Shown: positions 63,795 through 64,000 of the stretch, piece by piece
Layout: every line of letters starts with the position of its first letter
How positions within the stretch are numbered: the stretch's first letter is position 1
Origin: VRUE01 sp963707965
GTDB lineage: Bacteria; Actinomycetota; Thermoleophilia; Solirubrobacterales; 70-9
Assembly (NCBI GenBank): GCA_963707965.1
Contig: CAVPRR010000006.1
Coordinates: forward strand, 480,806-544,805
DNA length: 64,000 nucleotides
Direction: 5' to 3'
Notes under the pieces: generated by a model
Seen by the model: only the letters and a program-made list of their open reading frames with translations
What the model was told of the DNA's origin: nothing
The model's database searches: none
Position numbers and translations under genes: made by a program

Positions 63795-63938
63795 ATGGCC
63801 CACCACAAGCGCAAACGCTCCAAGCATCAACGCAACGGCTGTCTGCTGTGCAAGCCGCACAAGCTGACCGCCAATGTCAAGGCGGAGCGTCGGCGGGATC
63901 GGAGTCGATGGACAAGCCACGAGAGAACCGCCTGGTAG
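63795..63938 (+). CDS. 47-residue basic protein with GCLLCKPHK motif
   Basis: A short gene (ATG 63795 to TAG 63938) reading MAHHKRKRSKHQRNGCLLCK then PHKLTANVKAERRRDRSRWT. The CLLC pair and rich basic content suggest a small metal- or nucleic-acid-binding protein. I recall similar short proteins with this GCLLCKPHK core in actinobacterial accessory regions, with no known function. It is divergent from the damaged toxin-antitoxin pair. Confidence 0.6.
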   Translation: MAHHKRKRSKHQRNGCLLCKPHKLTANVKAERRRDRSRWTSHERTAW

Positions 63939-64000
63939 CGACGGCGTGCGGAGGCGCCGCGCCGCGTTAGGTTGCCAACCGATGGCACTGCCGGCTGAGG

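Overview
The window is GC-rich, densely packed actinobacterial DNA with many GTG starts and 1-4 nt stop/start overlaps. Gene content suggests a Thermoleophilia/Solirubrobacterales-type actinobacterium: menaquinone genes, a plant-like UDP-sulfoquinovose synthase, gatCAB, PD40 beta-propeller proteins, a Ser/Thr kinase and c-di-GMP proteins. The lineage is an inference from content; there is no rRNA in the window.

Layout. 0-4.5 kb: menD, a PD40 propeller gene and menF, all broken by several frameshifts. 4.6-8.1 kb: sqdB-ilvB-ilvN on the minus strand. 8.2-12.1 kb: two paralogous polytopic glycosyltransferases and a GT2 enzyme on the plus strand. 12.2-13.6 kb: an IS110-family element with a hairpin-rich leader. 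13.6-22.6 kb: a PD40 lipoprotein, a small zinc-ribbon membrane protein, type II NADH dehydrogenase, gatCAB, a membrane protein, a GMC oxidoreductase and a frameshifted proline-rich membrane protein. 22.7-27.9 kb: a minus-strand run of rrf2(cymR-like)-cysK-cysE-pcrA-folD. 27.9-38.8 kb: an orphan response regulator, an HDOD-LuxR fusion, gltX, a 730-bp unit flanked by a perfect 26-bp direct repeat, nfo, an acyl-CoA dehydrogenase, a Cys-rich protein, dnaE and a lipoprotein. 38.8-54.5 kb: ABC ATPase and permease, SnoaL-like protein, Ser/Thr kinase, PAS-GGDEF-EAL protein, metallopeptidase, APC permease, degenerate GGDEF/HD-GYP protein, an 11-mer-repeat lipoprotein, PhzF-like, phosphotriesterase-like, DHA2 exporter, an RHH protein and a NERD-domain protein.

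54.6-64 kb is an accessory region. It begins at a 3'-half tRNA-like segment (candidate attachment site) and carries an IS1182-family element, a PadR-membrane protein pair, a RusA-like resolvase, a large Avs-like STAND NTPase with an N-terminal nuclease-like domain (interrupted by frameshifts), a damaged HigBA-like toxin-antitoxin pair and small orphan ORFs. The NTPase and RusA-like gene, overlapping or nearly so, are the best candidate for an uncharacterised defence system.

Frameshifts cluster at the two ends of the window and are nearly absent from the roughly 50 kb between. Either sequencing errors or real decay could explain this; the sequence alone cannot decide.
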